Below, piece by piece: positions 46,375 through 56,693 of a DNA stretch of 64,000 nucleotides (positions are counted from its first letter, which is position 1; each line of letters opens with the position of its first letter). A program made the translations under genes and the position numbers. This stretch comes from Pontibacillus yanchengensis (lineage in GTDB: Bacteria; Bacillota; Bacilli; Bacillales; BH030062). The notes under the pieces are model-generated. The model saw only the letters and a program-made list of their open reading frames with translations. It was not told the DNA's origin and searched no databases. Location of the stretch: assembly GCF_009856295.1 (NCBI RefSeq), contig NZ_WMEU01000001.1, positions 248,001-312,000 of the forward strand. The letters run 5' to 3'.

Positions 46375-46746
46375 TTACCTGTCATCATTATTCAAAAGCT
46401 CACGTATCATTTCAGATGTTTTTTTTGCTTCTTCATCTGATAAATCTTCTCTTTCGCTTTTTTCCCTTTCTTCATGATGCGATAACTCATCTTCTACATT
46501 TTGGTTCTTTTGGTTTGCATTTCCACTACCTTTATCTAGTACTAACGATTCTTTTTCATTATATGGTGTCTTTTGGATGAAGTAGATAATCCATCGTATA
46601 ACAAACATGATTAGAAAAAATAATACGAATATGATTACGCTACGTATCATTGTAGTGGATATTGTATTGGTTGAGTAAGATAGAAAAAATGCTAATAATC
46701 CACCAACAAATGCAAATATTAAATTCCATAAAGCCGATCCTACCAT
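46375..46746 (-). CDS. Small membrane protein between cheD and sigD
   Basis: A 123-residue protein that I do not recognise. Two membrane helices are clear at about residues 5-23 and 33-55 (MIRSVIIFVLFFLIMFVIRW). The remaining 65 residues are very acidic and polar (EDELSHHEEREKSEREDLSD), so probably a cytoplasmic tail. Its start overlaps the cheD stop by one base, so it is translationally tied to CheD, and sigD follows 33 bases after its stop. B. subtilis 168 has sigD directly after cheD. A role in motility is a guess from context. Confidence 0.75.
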   Translation of the reverse strand: MVGSALWNLIFAFVGGLLAFFLSYSTNTISTTMIRSVIIFVLFFLIMFVIRWIIYFIQKTPYNEKESLVLDKGSGNANQKNQNVEDELSHHEEREKSEREDLSDEEAKKTSEMIRELLNNDDR

Positions 46747-47243
46747 TATATATGTGACACACCTTTATTGACTGTTCGAATTTCCAGAACCCCTGTTCTT
46801 GGATGAAACTCTATCGTTCTCCCACTATTTCCTCCGCAATCCTCACTGATAAGAGGAATACGAACTTTTTTCAATTGCTCTTTTACTGCTTCTACATTTC
46901 GGGGACCAATTCTCATCATGTCAGAAGACGAAGAGAACTGAAACATTTGTGCGCCTCCGGCAATTTTAGCTTTCATCGCATACTTCTTTACACCCTTATC
47001 CAAAAGTACTTGTATTAAAGCAGGTATTGCAGTGTCAGCGTATTTTGCTATATTTGTTTTTGTTTCTTTCGCCATAGTAGATGTAGGGAGCATAACATGA
47101 GCCATTCCTGCAAATTTCGAGTTGGAATCAAAAAGAACAACTCCTACACACGAACCTAATCCAGAGGTGCGAATCGTGTTAGGGGCTTGAACTATATTAA
47201 AGTCAGCGATGCCAACCTTTACAATCGAGATGGTTTCATTCAT
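46746..47243 (-). CDS. cheD: Chemoreceptor glutamine deamidase CheD
   Basis: Deamidates receptor glutamines and stimulates CheC; 165 residues. The catalytic Cys/His lie in [14 protein letters not shown] (about residue 33) and [11 protein letters not shown]. The substrate loop IAGGAQMF and GRNVEA-like [13 protein letters not shown] follow. I use ATG 47243, eight bases after GGGAG and overlapping the cheC stop by eight bases; the longer frame to 47315 lies inside cheC. CheC and CheD form a complex that adjusts adaptation. Confidence 0.95.
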   Translation of the reverse strand: MNETISIVKVGIADFNIVQAPNTIRTSGLGSCVGVVLFDSNSKFAGMAHVMLPTSTMAKETKTNIAKYADTAIPALIQVLLDKGVKKYAMKAKIAGGAQMFQFSSSSDMMRIGPRNVEAVKEQLKKVRIPLISEDCGGNSGRTIEFHPRTGVLEIRTVNKGVSHI

Positions 47244-47874
47244 ATGCAGTAACTCCCAACGCGTTAAAAATCGTTTCAAAAGAGTCGGGATCAGGTAAAA
47301 GGAAGAAATGTCCATTCACTTCTTCACCAGTTGATTCACCTTCATTTAACGACGTATCTACAACAATGGCATGGTCACTTTGTTGAGAAAGCTCTAGTAA
47401 TCCGAAGCTCAGAACAGCACCTACCATATCAACGGAAACAGAAGGTACTGAGGGTTGAATCGATAATTGAGTGAAGTCAGATAAGGAGCTCAAATAAGAA
47501 CCTGATAAAATGTTCCCTAATTCAAGAATTGCTGAGAATGCCATTTCATTTACAGCAGAAGTTGTAAAAGTAAACGATGTATCTCCTGTGAGATCTCGTA
47601 CTAAACGATCAGCTTGTTCAGGAGGCACGATAAAAAACATACTTCCTGGTGCATCCCCTTCAATTCTAAGAAATACAGAAACAATAACCCGATCTGGCCC
47701 CCCAGCAATATCCATCATTTCATCAAAAGAAACTAAACGTACAGCTGGGACTGTCATATCAATTTTTTGATTTAATAATTTTGATAATGATGTTGCTGCA
47801 TGACCAGCACCTATATTTCCGATTTCACGTAAAATATCTAAGTGATAGGTAGAGAAACGATCAATAAACGACAT
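47236..47874 (-). CDS. cheC: CheY-P phosphatase CheC
   Basis: A 212-residue CYX-family phosphatase. Two active-site copies are visible: [18 protein letters not shown] near residue 13 and [18 protein letters not shown] near residue 110, each with the E-x2-N pair and a downstream proline. Having both sites distinguishes CheC from CheX. It overlaps cheD and follows cheW by five bases, matching their joint work in adaptation. Confidence 0.95.
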   Translation of the reverse strand: MSFIDRFSTYHLDILREIGNIGAGHAATSLSKLLNQKIDMTVPAVRLVSFDEMMDIAGGPDRVIVSVFLRIEGDAPGSMFFIVPPEQADRLVRDLTGDTSFTFTTSAVNEMAFSAILELGNILSGSYLSSLSDFTQLSIQPSVPSVSVDMVGAVLSFGLLELSQQSDHAIVVDTSLNEGESTGEEVNGHFFLLPDPDSFETIFNALGVTAYE

Positions 47875-47879
47875 AGGCT

Positions 47880-48350
47880 TTAACCTTCAACAGTCATTAA
47901 TTCATTTATTTCTTCAAAAGACAATACTTTCGGTAAGTCTAGAAGTATGAGTAAACGTTTTTCTAACTTGGCTACACCTCTTATGTACTCTACCTCAACA
48001 GTACCCACTACTTCCGGAGCAGGCTCAATGGCTTCTGAAGGAATATCGATCACATCGTTTGCTTCATCAACGATTAAGCCTACTTCCATGTCTACGATAT
48101 AAACAATAATAATGCGAGTGCTTTCATTATATTCTACTTGTTCTAAATTGAAGCGAGTTCTAAGATCAATAATAGGCGTTACAACCCCCCGTAGATTGAT
48201 AACCCCTTTCACAAATTCTGAGGTTCGAGGAACTCTGGTAATATGTTGCATTCTTTCAATTGATCCAACTTGTTGGACAGGCACCCCATATTCTTCTTTA
48301 TTCAGTTGAAACACGATTACTTTTTCGTCTTGCAAACTATTTTCAGACAT
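47880..48350 (-). CDS. cheW: Chemotaxis coupling protein CheW
   Basis: A 156-residue adaptor linking receptors to CheA. It is a single CheW domain: VIVFQLNKEEYGVPVQQVGSI at the N-terminus, then the core FVKGVINLRGVVTPIIDLRTRF with the conserved NLRG motif. It lies 17 bases after cheA within the che block. Confidence 0.96.
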   Translation of the reverse strand: MSENSLQDEKVIVFQLNKEEYGVPVQQVGSIERMQHITRVPRTSEFVKGVINLRGVVTPIIDLRTRFNLEQVEYNESTRIIIVYIVDMEVGLIVDEANDVIDIPSEAIEPAPEVVGTVEVEYIRGVAKLEKRLLILLDLPKVLSFEEINELMTVEG

Positions 48351-48367
48351 GGTATCTCCCCCGTTTG

Positions 48368-50479
48368 TTATTTAATTAATGCATTACTATCCAGGATCAA
48401 TGCTACTTGTCCATCACCAAGTATAGTGGCTCCAGAAATCGCAAATACGTTTGTTAGGTAATTCCCTAAAGATTTCAATACTACTTCTTGTTGCCCGATA
48501 AATGAATCTACTACTAAACCAGCTGTCTTATCACCTTTTCTTACTAAGACTACAGAATAGTAGTCTTCCTCTTCTTCAACAGGGACATCAAGCACATCTT
48601 TCAAGAAAACTAAAGGAACGACTCTACCTCTAAAATCAATCACTTTTTTATTATGAGCATGCATAATGTCATCTTTTTTCACTATTGCTGTTTCAATGAT
48701 AGAGGAGAGTGGAATAGCATATTTCTCTTGTTGAACCTCTACCAGCATAACCGAAATAATAGATAATGTTAGTGGAAGTTGAATAGAAAATACAGACCCT
48801 TCACCAAGTTTCGAATCTATTGTAATGGTTCCCCCTAATGATTCGATTGTGTTCTTAACCACATCTAATCCAACACCACGACCAGAAACATCTGAAACCT
48901 TATCAGCAGTCGAGAATCCACTTTCCATTATTAAATCAAAAACCTGTTGATTAGAAAGACCCTTGGCTTGTTCTTGTGTAATAACTCCATTTGAAATGGC
49001 TTTATCTAATACCTTGTCACGGTTAATACCACCACCATCATCTGATACTTCGATGAATACATGGTTGCCGCTATGGTAAGCTTCTAAGGAAAGGGTCCCT
49101 TCATCTGTTTTACCTTGTTGTACTCGATGATCTGGACTTTCGATACCATGATCCAGAGAATTTCGAATTAAGTGCACAAGTGGATCCCCTATTTCGTCGA
49201 TTACGGTACGATCTAATTCTGTTTCTGCACCTGATATATCAAGGTTAACCTTCTTATTCAGATCGCGAGCTAGTTGTCTAACCATCCTCGGAAAGCGGTT
49301 GAATACTTGCTCTACAGGTACCATTCTCATATTCAATATAATGTTTTGTAAATCACCTGATATACGAGACATTCGTTCTACAGTTTCCTCGAGCTCGGTA
49401 TGATCTAAATCATTAGATATTTGTTCTAGTCGTCCCCTATCAATGACTAATTCCTCAAATAAGTTCATTAGCACATCTAGACGCTCAATGTTTACTCTTA
49501 TTGTTTTGTTTTGTGAGGTTTGTTGCTTTGTTGTTGATGGTTCTTCTGTTTTTTCTTGAGGTGGTGTCATCGTAGCTACAGAAGAAGTCGTTGTTTCAAG
49601 TTCTTTTTCAGAATCTGATGGAACAACTTCCTGCTCAGATTTGAAATCTTGTCCATTACTTTGTGAATTGTTTTGGTATTGGTTAATAGAAAACTCTTTC
49701 ACATCAACACTTTCAATCTCTGAGACTTTCTCAATTCTGTTTTTAATTTCTTCATTTGATTCTTCTGAAACGATTAAAATGGAAAATGTATGATCAAAGT
49801 TTTCCTCTTCAAGTTGGTCCACGGCAGGATTAGATTTAATGACTTCCCCGATTTGCTCTAATACCTCAAATACCATATACACTCGAGCTGCTTTTAAAAG
49901 GCAGTCTTCTCTCAATTCCACAAGTATTTGAAAGTTGGTAAATCCACGTTCATCTGACTCTTGCAATACGGTTAGTTCAAATTCATCTAAATCGGAAATC
50001 GTGTCAGGTAAAGAAGCATTTTCTTCATCTACACTAATGTTGTGTTGACTAGTTACATCTACATTTGAGTGTTGAACATCTGCAGGTTTTTCTCCTTGTT
50101 CTATACGCTTAAGTTTTTCAACTACAACTTCTACGTTACGCTCACCACTACCACCAGCTGATATATCAGTAACCATCGCTTCTAAATCATCAACGGCATC
50201 AAACACGATATCGAGTATATTTGAGTCAACTTCTATTTGATGATTTCGAACAGCATCTAAAACATTTTCCATTATATGCGTTAGATTCGCTAAATCTTGA
50301 TATCCCATCGTAGCTGACATCCCTTTAAGGGTATGGGCAGCTCTGAAAATCTCATTAACGATTGATAAATCTTGAGGGTTTTTTTCTAAAGCTAACAGTG
50401 AGTCATTGACTGTTTGTAAATGTTCTTTACTTTCTTCAATAAATACTTCTAAGTACTGGCTCATTTCCATATTTTTCAC
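48368..50479 (-). CDS. cheA: Chemotaxis histidine kinase CheA
   Basis: Sensor kinase of 703 residues (B. subtilis 672). P1 has the phosphorylated His in FRAAHTLKGMSATMG (about residue 48). P2, the CheY/CheB-docking domain, lies at about 160-270. A Gln/Ser/Thr-rich linker leads to the dimer domain P3 (about 325-385) and ATPase P4 with NSLDHGIE, SDDGGGINRDK and GRGVGLDVV. P5, the CheW-like coupling domain, forms the C-terminus. It overlaps cheB by four bases. Confidence 0.97.
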   Translation of the reverse strand: MKNMEMSQYLEVFIEESKEHLQTVNDSLLALEKNPQDLSIVNEIFRAAHTLKGMSATMGYQDLANLTHIMENVLDAVRNHQIEVDSNILDIVFDAVDDLEAMVTDISAGGSGERNVEVVVEKLKRIEQGEKPADVQHSNVDVTSQHNISVDEENASLPDTISDLDEFELTVLQESDERGFTNFQILVELREDCLLKAARVYMVFEVLEQIGEVIKSNPAVDQLEEENFDHTFSILIVSEESNEEIKNRIEKVSEIESVDVKEFSINQYQNNSQSNGQDFKSEQEVVPSDSEKELETTTSSVATMTPPQEKTEEPSTTKQQTSQNKTIRVNIERLDVLMNLFEELVIDRGRLEQISNDLDHTELEETVERMSRISGDLQNIILNMRMVPVEQVFNRFPRMVRQLARDLNKKVNLDISGAETELDRTVIDEIGDPLVHLIRNSLDHGIESPDHRVQQGKTDEGTLSLEAYHSGNHVFIEVSDDGGGINRDKVLDKAISNGVITQEQAKGLSNQQVFDLIMESGFSTADKVSDVSGRGVGLDVVKNTIESLGGTITIDSKLGEGSVFSIQLPLTLSIISVMLVEVQQEKYAIPLSSIIETAIVKKDDIMHAHNKKVIDFRGRVVPLVFLKDVLDVPVEEEEDYYSVVLVRKGDKTAGLVVDSFIGQQEVVLKSLGNYLTNVFAISGATILGDGQVALILDSNALIK

Positions 50480-51555
50480 CCCTTATTTTTCCCCATTACA
50501 CTAACGAGGGTATAGCTTATATCTTTCAAGTGTACGATGTGTTCTACTTTATTCGTTAAGACAGCTGCTTTAGGCATACCGTAAACAATAGCTGATTCAC
50601 TAGATTCGGTAATAGCAATGGTTTGTTGTGCTCTAGACTTTAAATAACGTAATCCCTCTGATCCATCTGATCCCATACCAGTCATAATAACTGCGTAAGC
50701 TTGGTAGTTTATTAATACTGCCAGGGACTCTAGCATTGTATCCACGGAAGGTCGATGCCCATTTCTAGTGTCACTTTGATCTAGCTTGATTGCTAGAGAT
50801 AAGCCGACTCTTTGAACTTTCAGATGATAATTACCAGGAGCGATGTAGGCTACACCTTTTCGAAGAATTTCTCCATTTTCTGCTTCTTTAACCTCTATTT
50901 CTGATAAAACGTTTAATCGCTTCGCTAATGATTTGGTAAAACCAGATGGCATATGTTGCACAATTAGAATGGGTGCGGGTATATCCGCAGGAAGTTTTGT
51001 GATAACTTGTTGTAAGGCTCTTGGACCACCAGTGGAAGTACCAATGGCAACGATTTTCTTAAGGTTTTTCTCCATTAATAATCTCGATGGTGGTTCGTAT
51101 GGAATCGTTGGAATATCTTCATATTCTAAAGCATCCGTTTGAACCTCTTGTAAATTAGCTTTAAATGATTCATAAACTTTCTGAATAATTTCATCTTTCT
51201 TTACTTCAATATCAAGAGATATTGATCCGGATGGCTTTTCTATAAAGTCAACAGCGCCGTATTCCATTGCTTTTATTGTGCTCTCTGCACCATCGTGAGT
51301 AAGACTGGATAGCATAACAACTGGCAATGGGTTTTCTTTCATTATGTGTTGTAGGCAAGTCAGACCATCCATTTTAGGCATTTCTATGTCTAGAGTGACG
51401 ACATCTGGTTGTAGTTGTTTTATTTTTTGTAAGCCATCTTCTCCATTTCTTGCTGTTCCAACAACCGTAAAACGAGTATCATGCTCTAGTATGTCTTTTA
51501 TCATTTTCCTCATAAATGCGGAATCATCTATGATTAATACTCTGATATTGATCAT
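50476..51555 (-). CDS. cheB: Protein-glutamate methylesterase/deamidase CheB
   Basis: A 359-residue two-domain enzyme. The receiver domain has VLIIDDSAFMRKM and the phospho-aspartate in VVTLDIEMPKMDGL (about residue 57). The esterase domain has the catalytic serine in AIGTSTGGPRAL (about 174), His in LIVQHMPSGFT and Asp in VIMTGMGSDGSEG. Receptor demethylation is part of adaptation. It lies between flhG and cheA. Confidence 0.97.
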   Translation of the reverse strand: MINIRVLIIDDSAFMRKMIKDILEHDTRFTVVGTARNGEDGLQKIKQLQPDVVTLDIEMPKMDGLTCLQHIMKENPLPVVMLSSLTHDGAESTIKAMEYGAVDFIEKPSGSISLDIEVKKDEIIQKVYESFKANLQEVQTDALEYEDIPTIPYEPPSRLLMEKNLKKIVAIGTSTGGPRALQQVITKLPADIPAPILIVQHMPSGFTKSLAKRLNVLSEIEVKEAENGEILRKGVAYIAPGNYHLKVQRVGLSLAIKLDQSDTRNGHRPSVDTMLESLAVLINYQAYAVIMTGMGSDGSEGLRYLKSRAQQTIAITESSESAIVYGMPKAAVLTNKVEHIVHLKDISYTLVSVMGKNKG

Positions 51556-51561
51556 GGCTAT

Positions 51562-52425
51562 CTACCTTTCTAGCATGAAGCGTTTTAATTTAGAAACAAA
51601 TGGTCGCTTACCTTGTTCCTGAATGGTTGTTATATCTTGAAGGTATTGCTTAACTATGTTACGAATCGTACGGCTTACTTTTGAATGTTCATCATATGTA
51701 ACAAATGGTAATTGCCTTGATACAGCCTTCGTTACACATCTATCATCAGGCAGAATCCCTAAAGGGTTAATCGACTTGTTTAGAAATTTTTCCACCACTT
51801 CTTGAAGTCTTGTCATCGTTTGCTCTCCTGCTTTTCGAGAATGAGCGCGATTAACTAATAAATAAATGGGCAATTTTGATTGTTTATTATATATATGCTT
51901 AATCATGGCATAGGCATCTGTAAGAGAGGTTGGTTCTGGAGTAGTTACAACAATACATTCGTTTGCTGCTAAAATGAAATTCAAACTCTCATCTGTTACT
52001 CCTGCTCCCATGTCAAAAAAGATGTAATCATACCATTCAATGATTTCTTGGAGTTGGTTGAAAAAATATTCTGATTTCGAATCATTTAAGTGGAACAGCT
52101 TAGAAAGACCTGACCCTGCTGCAATATAAGACAAGGAGTTAGGTCCTGTTTCAATCACATCGTGAATAGATAAGTGTTCCTCAAACATATCTACAATAGA
52201 ATACTGAGGAGACAAACCTAACAAAATATCAATGTTGCCCATGCCAATATCTAAATCAAATATCAAAACTTTTTTATTTTGTTTTGTAAGGGACAAGGCA
52301 AAATTCAGAGCAAAATTTGACTTACCCACACCACCTTTTCCGCTAGCAATAGCGATGGTTTTAGCTTCCGAATCATGCTTTATTCGGTTAAGCTTCTGCC
52401 TAAGATTATGTGCTTGATCATTCAT
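51562..52425 (-). CDS. flhG: Flagellar number regulator FlhG (YlxH), MinD-like ATPase
   Basis: ParA/MinD-family ATPase of about 287 residues that controls flagellar placement with FlhF and acts at the C-ring. The deviant Walker A is ASGKGGVGKSNFALNFALSL (about residues 27-46), with FDLDIGMGNIDILLG and FFDMGAGVTDESL following. The Gln/Arg-rich N-terminus is the FlhF-activating segment. I prefer ATG 52425, overlapping the flhF stop by eight bases; TTG 52440 would extend it by five residues. Confidence 0.94.
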   Translation of the reverse strand: MNDQAHNLRQKLNRIKHDSEAKTIAIASGKGGVGKSNFALNFALSLTKQNKKVLIFDLDIGMGNIDILLGLSPQYSIVDMFEEHLSIHDVIETGPNSLSYIAAGSGLSKLFHLNDSKSEYFFNQLQEIIEWYDYIFFDMGAGVTDESLNFILAANECIVVTTPEPTSLTDAYAMIKHIYNKQSKLPIYLLVNRAHSRKAGEQTMTRLQEVVEKFLNKSINPLGILPDDRCVTKAVSRQLPFVTYDEHSKVSRTIRNIVKQYLQDITTIQEQGKRPFVSKLKRFMLER

Positions 52426-53560
52426 ATGAGCCTTCACCAACTATCCTGTTTAAAATCTGATCAATTGATGCTTCTTTTATATCATCTGGTACATTTTGCC
52501 CATTAGTCAAGTAGGCAACACCTACTTTATGCTTAAGTACAAGCTCTAACATCCCTCCATATTGAGAGGTTTCATCAACTTTAGTAAATATTAATTTTTT
52601 TAATGGAACAGTTGAAAATTGTGAAAAAATTTCATCTAGGTCTTTAACCTTTGAAGTAATAGATAGCACAAGATAAGTTTCGAGGTCTTCAGTGAAGTCT
52701 ACCACCTTCTGCAACTCCTTGACATATTTAGGATCTCTAAAGTTACGGCCCGCTGTATCTACAAGAACAAGATCATAATTCTGAAACGTTTCTCTAGCTT
52801 TCTTATAATCATCTAAGTTATAAGCTACTTCAATAGGAACATCTAGAATTTTTGCATATGTTTTCAATTGGTCGATGGCCGCAATTCGAAATGTGTCGGT
52901 TGTTATAAAAGCGACTTTCTTCTTATGCTTCAATACAGCTTCGGCTGCTATTTTAGCTATTGTGGTCGTTTTCCCTACTCCTGTAGGACCAACAATATGA
53001 ACAAATTGCTTTGAAAAATCAATCCCTCCAAGCGGAATCGTTTGAAGATGTTGGTGCAATTCTTCACGAAGCATTTCCTCGGCCATTTGATTCGTCATCT
53101 GTTTTTGGGTTAAATAATATTTTTCAACTAATGGATCAATGAGCTCTTTCGATTTAGTTTTTGATAACTCCTGATTTAGTAATGATTCATATAATTTTTG
53201 AAGAGGCGCTGGATATAGTGTGAACTGATTTGACTGTTGCTCCATCATCGTCCTAAGTTCTTGAATCTCTTTTTTGATGTCATCATTCTCTTTCGTGTTC
53301 ATGGATGACATATTAAAGCCCTGCTCTGTCTTTTTGGAGAAGTTATCATACATCTGTTTTGGTTTTGACTCATGCTCTTCCATTTTCGGTTGAGGATCGA
53401 TGGCTGCAATAACTTGGATGTTGGTTTTTCGGAATAAACCAAGGAAGCCTCCCTTTTGAATTTCCTTGGAATTTAAAATGACCGCTTCATTTCCTAATTC
53501 TTTCCGAACTTGACTCATCGCTTCAGGCATTGTTGGTGCTTCGAATTTTTTTACCTTCAT
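52418..53560 (-). CDS. flhF: Flagellar biosynthesis SRP-like GTPase FlhF
   Basis: A 380-residue SRP-type GTPase guiding flagellar assembly sites. The N-terminal basic B domain (MKVKKFEAPTMPEAMSQVRK) is followed by a variable linker, an N domain and the G domain: HIVGPTGVGKTTTIAKIAAE (about residue 190), TTDTFRIAAIDQLKTYA, LVDTAGRN and FTKVDET. Its ATG overlaps the flhA stop by four bases. Confidence 0.96.
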   Translation of the reverse strand: MKVKKFEAPTMPEAMSQVRKELGNEAVILNSKEIQKGGFLGLFRKTNIQVIAAIDPQPKMEEHESKPKQMYDNFSKKTEQGFNMSSMNTKENDDIKKEIQELRTMMEQQSNQFTLYPAPLQKLYESLLNQELSKTKSKELIDPLVEKYYLTQKQMTNQMAEEMLREELHQHLQTIPLGGIDFSKQFVHIVGPTGVGKTTTIAKIAAEAVLKHKKKVAFITTDTFRIAAIDQLKTYAKILDVPIEVAYNLDDYKKARETFQNYDLVLVDTAGRNFRDPKYVKELQKVVDFTEDLETYLVLSITSKVKDLDEIFSQFSTVPLKKLIFTKVDETSQYGGMLELVLKHKVGVAYLTNGQNVPDDIKEASIDQILNRIVGEGSYE

Positions 53561-55590
53561 GCTACATTCACCACCCCTACACTTTGGACTTCAACAGTTG
53601 GTTCTAATTCGTTATAAGACAAGACAACAACTTGAGGTAAAAATCGATCCAGTAATTGTTTCAGGTACATTCTAACAGCAGGAGAACATAATACGATTGG
53701 CGTTTCTTCTTGTAAGGAAAGCTGTTCAACTTGCTGAGCTACAGACTGCACTATGGACTGCTGAGACTCTGGGTCTAAAGCTAAGTAGCTGCCATGTTCC
53801 GTTTGTTGAACATGCTCCGCGATGGTTTTTTCAACCTTTCCTGAAACGGTGATGACTTTAATAGAATCATTCTCTTGTAAGAACTGATATGTGATTTGTG
53901 CTGATAATGATTGGCGTGCGTATTCAGCAAGTAATTCTGTGTCATTTGTCATCTTTCCAAAGTCGGCTAAGGTCTCAAATATAATAGGTAGATTTTTGAT
54001 TGATATATTTTCTCTTAAAAGCTTGGATAAAACTTTTTGAATTTCACCTACAGATAAAGGCTCTGGTGTAACTTCCTCAACTAAAATTGGATAAGATTCT
54101 TTAAGATGATCGATAAGTTGTTTCGTTTCTTGTCTTCCTAATAGCATATGTGCATGTTGTTTTATGATCTCGGTTATATGTGTTGATACGACAGATGGAG
54201 GATCTACTACTGTATAACCAAACATTTCAGCATCTTCTTTCGTTTCCTCCGTAATCCATTTTGCTGGAAGACCAAACGCAGGTTCTTGTGTATCAATTCC
54301 TTCTACTGCATCATCTTCAACTCCTGGACTCATAGCTAAATAATGATCTAAAAGTAGTTCACCTTTCGCTACTTCATTTCCTTTTACTTTTAACCGGTAT
54401 TCATTCGGGTTGAGTTGTATATTATCACGTATTCTTACTGTTGGAATTACGAGCCCCAATTCGATGGCTAATTGCCTCCTTATCATGACAATTCGGTCAA
54501 GTAGGTCTCCTCCCTGACTAGCGTCAGCAATAGGAATGAGGGCATATCCAAATTCAAATTCTATAGGATCAGTGCTTATTAAATTAACAACATTTTCAGG
54601 AGATTGCATTTCAGAACTTTCTTGTTCCTCACCCTCATCTTCTTGAGGCATTTCTTGTTGTTCAGCAGCTCTTGTAAGATACCATCCTCCAAAGATCATA
54701 ACTCCCGCTATAACTGTCGTAATAAGTATCGGTACAGGAGTTAGGCCGAGCATAAAGATGGTTGCCCCAGCTATATATAGGAGTTTAGGATAGCGTAACA
54801 TCTGACCTGTTACATCTGTTCCAAGATTCCCCTCTGAAGCTACACGGGTAACGGTAATACCAGTAGCCGTTGATATAAGAAGGGCTGGTATTTGGCTGAC
54901 TAGGCCATCCCCTACAGTTAAACGCATATATGTATCAATCGCTTCACTAAAGCCCATTCCTTTTTGTGTCATACCAATTATAAGTCCAAATAATATATTT
55001 ATAAGTACAATAATGATTCCTGCGATAGCGTCACCTTTAACAAATTTACTGGCACCATCCATAGCCCCATAAAAATCTGCTTCATTTTCAATTTTTTCTC
55101 TTCGTTGCTTAGCCTGCTGCTCAGAAATTAATCCAGCATTCAAATCTGCATCAATACTCATCTGCTTTCCTGGCATAGCATCTAACGTAAAACGTGCCGC
55201 TACTTCGGATACACGTTCCGCACCTTTGGTGATAACCAAAAACTGAATAATAACCAAGATGGAGAAGATTACAAAACCAACCAAAGCACTATTCCCCGTA
55301 ACGAATGTTCCGAATGTTGATACAACTCCACCAGCCTCTGCATTAGCAAGTATGGAACGAGTGGTAGACACATTTAACCCTAATCGGAATAAGGTTAGTA
55401 GTAACAGTAATGAAGGGAAAATGGAAAACTCTAATGCTTCTGTTGTATTCATGGCTACCAATATTACCATAAGTGCGAGTGATATATTTATAAGTATAAA
55501 GACACTTAACAGTACAGGTGGCAGGGGAATAACTAGCATGACAATAATTAATATTACTCCCACAAGTACCGATAAATCTCTAGCTGACAT
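53557..55590 (-). CDS. flhA: Flagellar export gate protein FlhA
   Basis: Export-gate subunit of 677 residues (B. subtilis 677). About eight membrane helices occupy residues 1-310, with the conserved FHIPEP-family segment LDAMPGKQMSIDADLNAGLI (about 140-160). The C-terminal cytoplasmic domain docks chaperone-substrate complexes. It uses proton flow for export of rod, hook and filament proteins. It follows flhB by 20 bases. Confidence 0.97.
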   Translation of the reverse strand: MSARDLSVLVGVILIIVMLVIPLPPVLLSVFILINISLALMVILVAMNTTEALEFSIFPSLLLLLTLFRLGLNVSTTRSILANAEAGGVVSTFGTFVTGNSALVGFVIFSILVIIQFLVITKGAERVSEVAARFTLDAMPGKQMSIDADLNAGLISEQQAKQRREKIENEADFYGAMDGASKFVKGDAIAGIIIVLINILFGLIIGMTQKGMGFSEAIDTYMRLTVGDGLVSQIPALLISTATGITVTRVASEGNLGTDVTGQMLRYPKLLYIAGATIFMLGLTPVPILITTVIAGVMIFGGWYLTRAAEQQEMPQEDEGEEQESSEMQSPENVVNLISTDPIEFEFGYALIPIADASQGGDLLDRIVMIRRQLAIELGLVIPTVRIRDNIQLNPNEYRLKVKGNEVAKGELLLDHYLAMSPGVEDDAVEGIDTQEPAFGLPAKWITEETKEDAEMFGYTVVDPPSVVSTHITEIIKQHAHMLLGRQETKQLIDHLKESYPILVEEVTPEPLSVGEIQKVLSKLLRENISIKNLPIIFETLADFGKMTNDTELLAEYARQSLSAQITYQFLQENDSIKVITVSGKVEKTIAEHVQQTEHGSYLALDPESQQSIVQSVAQQVEQLSLQEETPIVLCSPAVRMYLKQLLDRFLPQVVVLSYNELEPTVEVQSVGVVNVA

Positions 55591-55610
55591 AGAATTCTCT
55601 CCCTATTACC

Positions 55611-56693
55611 TTAAGCTTTTTTTTGGATACGATATACATAAGCTAATATTTCCGCTACCGCTTGATAGTACTCTTCTCCAATGGCGTTATCAATTTCTAC
55701 AGAGTCGTACATGGCTCTTGCTAAAGATCGATTTTCAACAGTTACGACATCATGTTGTTTAGCAATCTCACGAATTTTCAAGGCTACATAATCGACTCCT
55801 TTAGCAACAACGTACGGTGCCTGAGCTTTTGATTCATCATATTTGATAGCTACCGCATAGTGAGTAGGGTTTGTGATAACAACATCCGCCTCTGGTACTT
55901 CACTCATCATGCGTTGTTGGGACATTTGTCGTTGACGTTCTTTAATTTTTGATTTTATCTGCGGGTCACCTTCTATGTTCTTATGCTCATCCTTTACATC
56001 CTGTTTTGACATTCGGATGTTTTTCTCATGATCATAACGCTGATATGTATAATCAATAACAGAGAGTACGAGTAATAATAATGAAGCTGCTAGTCCCATG
56101 ATGACAGTGGTTTGACCAAAAAATGCCACTGCTGCTTCTAATCCTTTTTGGGACATCTCCATCATATCTTCACGACGAAACCATAGGATTGAGAAGGTTA
56201 CAGAACCCACAAAACCAATCTTCAACAACGATTTCACTAACTCAACTAATGCTCTAGCAGCAAATATTTTTTTAGCACCCTGAATAGGATTTAGTTTTTT
56301 TAAATCAATTTTCAATGGCTCACCAGTAAACAACACGCCAATTTGCAAAAAGTTTGAGGCTAGTCCTGCTAATATAGCCATTCCCATTATTGGTGCCAAC
56401 GTGGATGCCATTTCCATCGTTGATTCAAACATAATTTCATGAACAGTGTTTTGTGTTACTTCCCAAGTAATGTATTCGCTAAAACTTTGTTCAAATAAGG
56501 TGGTGAAACGTGTTCTTAGAAACCCGCCAACCACAAAAAGAATCAAAAATACAGCAAATAATAAAAGTGCTGTATTTACATCCTGACTCTTAGCTACTTG
56601 ACCTTTTTTTCTACTGTCTTCCCGTTTTTTGGGAGTAGCTTCTTCCGTTTTTTCTTGTGAAAAGAATTGTAAATCTAAGCGAAGATGGTTCAT
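55611..56693 (-). CDS. flhB: Flagellar export specificity switch FlhB
   Basis: A 360-residue export-gate protein. It begins LDLQFFSQEKTEEATPKKRE, has four membrane helices (about 30-215) and a cytoplasmic tail with the self-cleaving motif NPTH in VVITNPTHYAVAIKYD (about residue 270). Cleavage between N and P changes export from hook to filament substrates. Its ATG shares a base with the fliR stop. Confidence 0.97.
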   Translation of the reverse strand: MNHLRLDLQFFSQEKTEEATPKKREDSRKKGQVAKSQDVNTALLLFAVFLILFVVGGFLRTRFTTLFEQSFSEYITWEVTQNTVHEIMFESTMEMASTLAPIMGMAILAGLASNFLQIGVLFTGEPLKIDLKKLNPIQGAKKIFAARALVELVKSLLKIGFVGSVTFSILWFRREDMMEMSQKGLEAAVAFFGQTTVIMGLAASLLLLVLSVIDYTYQRYDHEKNIRMSKQDVKDEHKNIEGDPQIKSKIKERQRQMSQQRMMSEVPEADVVITNPTHYAVAIKYDESKAQAPYVVAKGVDYVALKIREIAKQHDVVTVENRSLARAMYDSVEIDNAIGEEYYQAVAEILAYVYRIQKKA

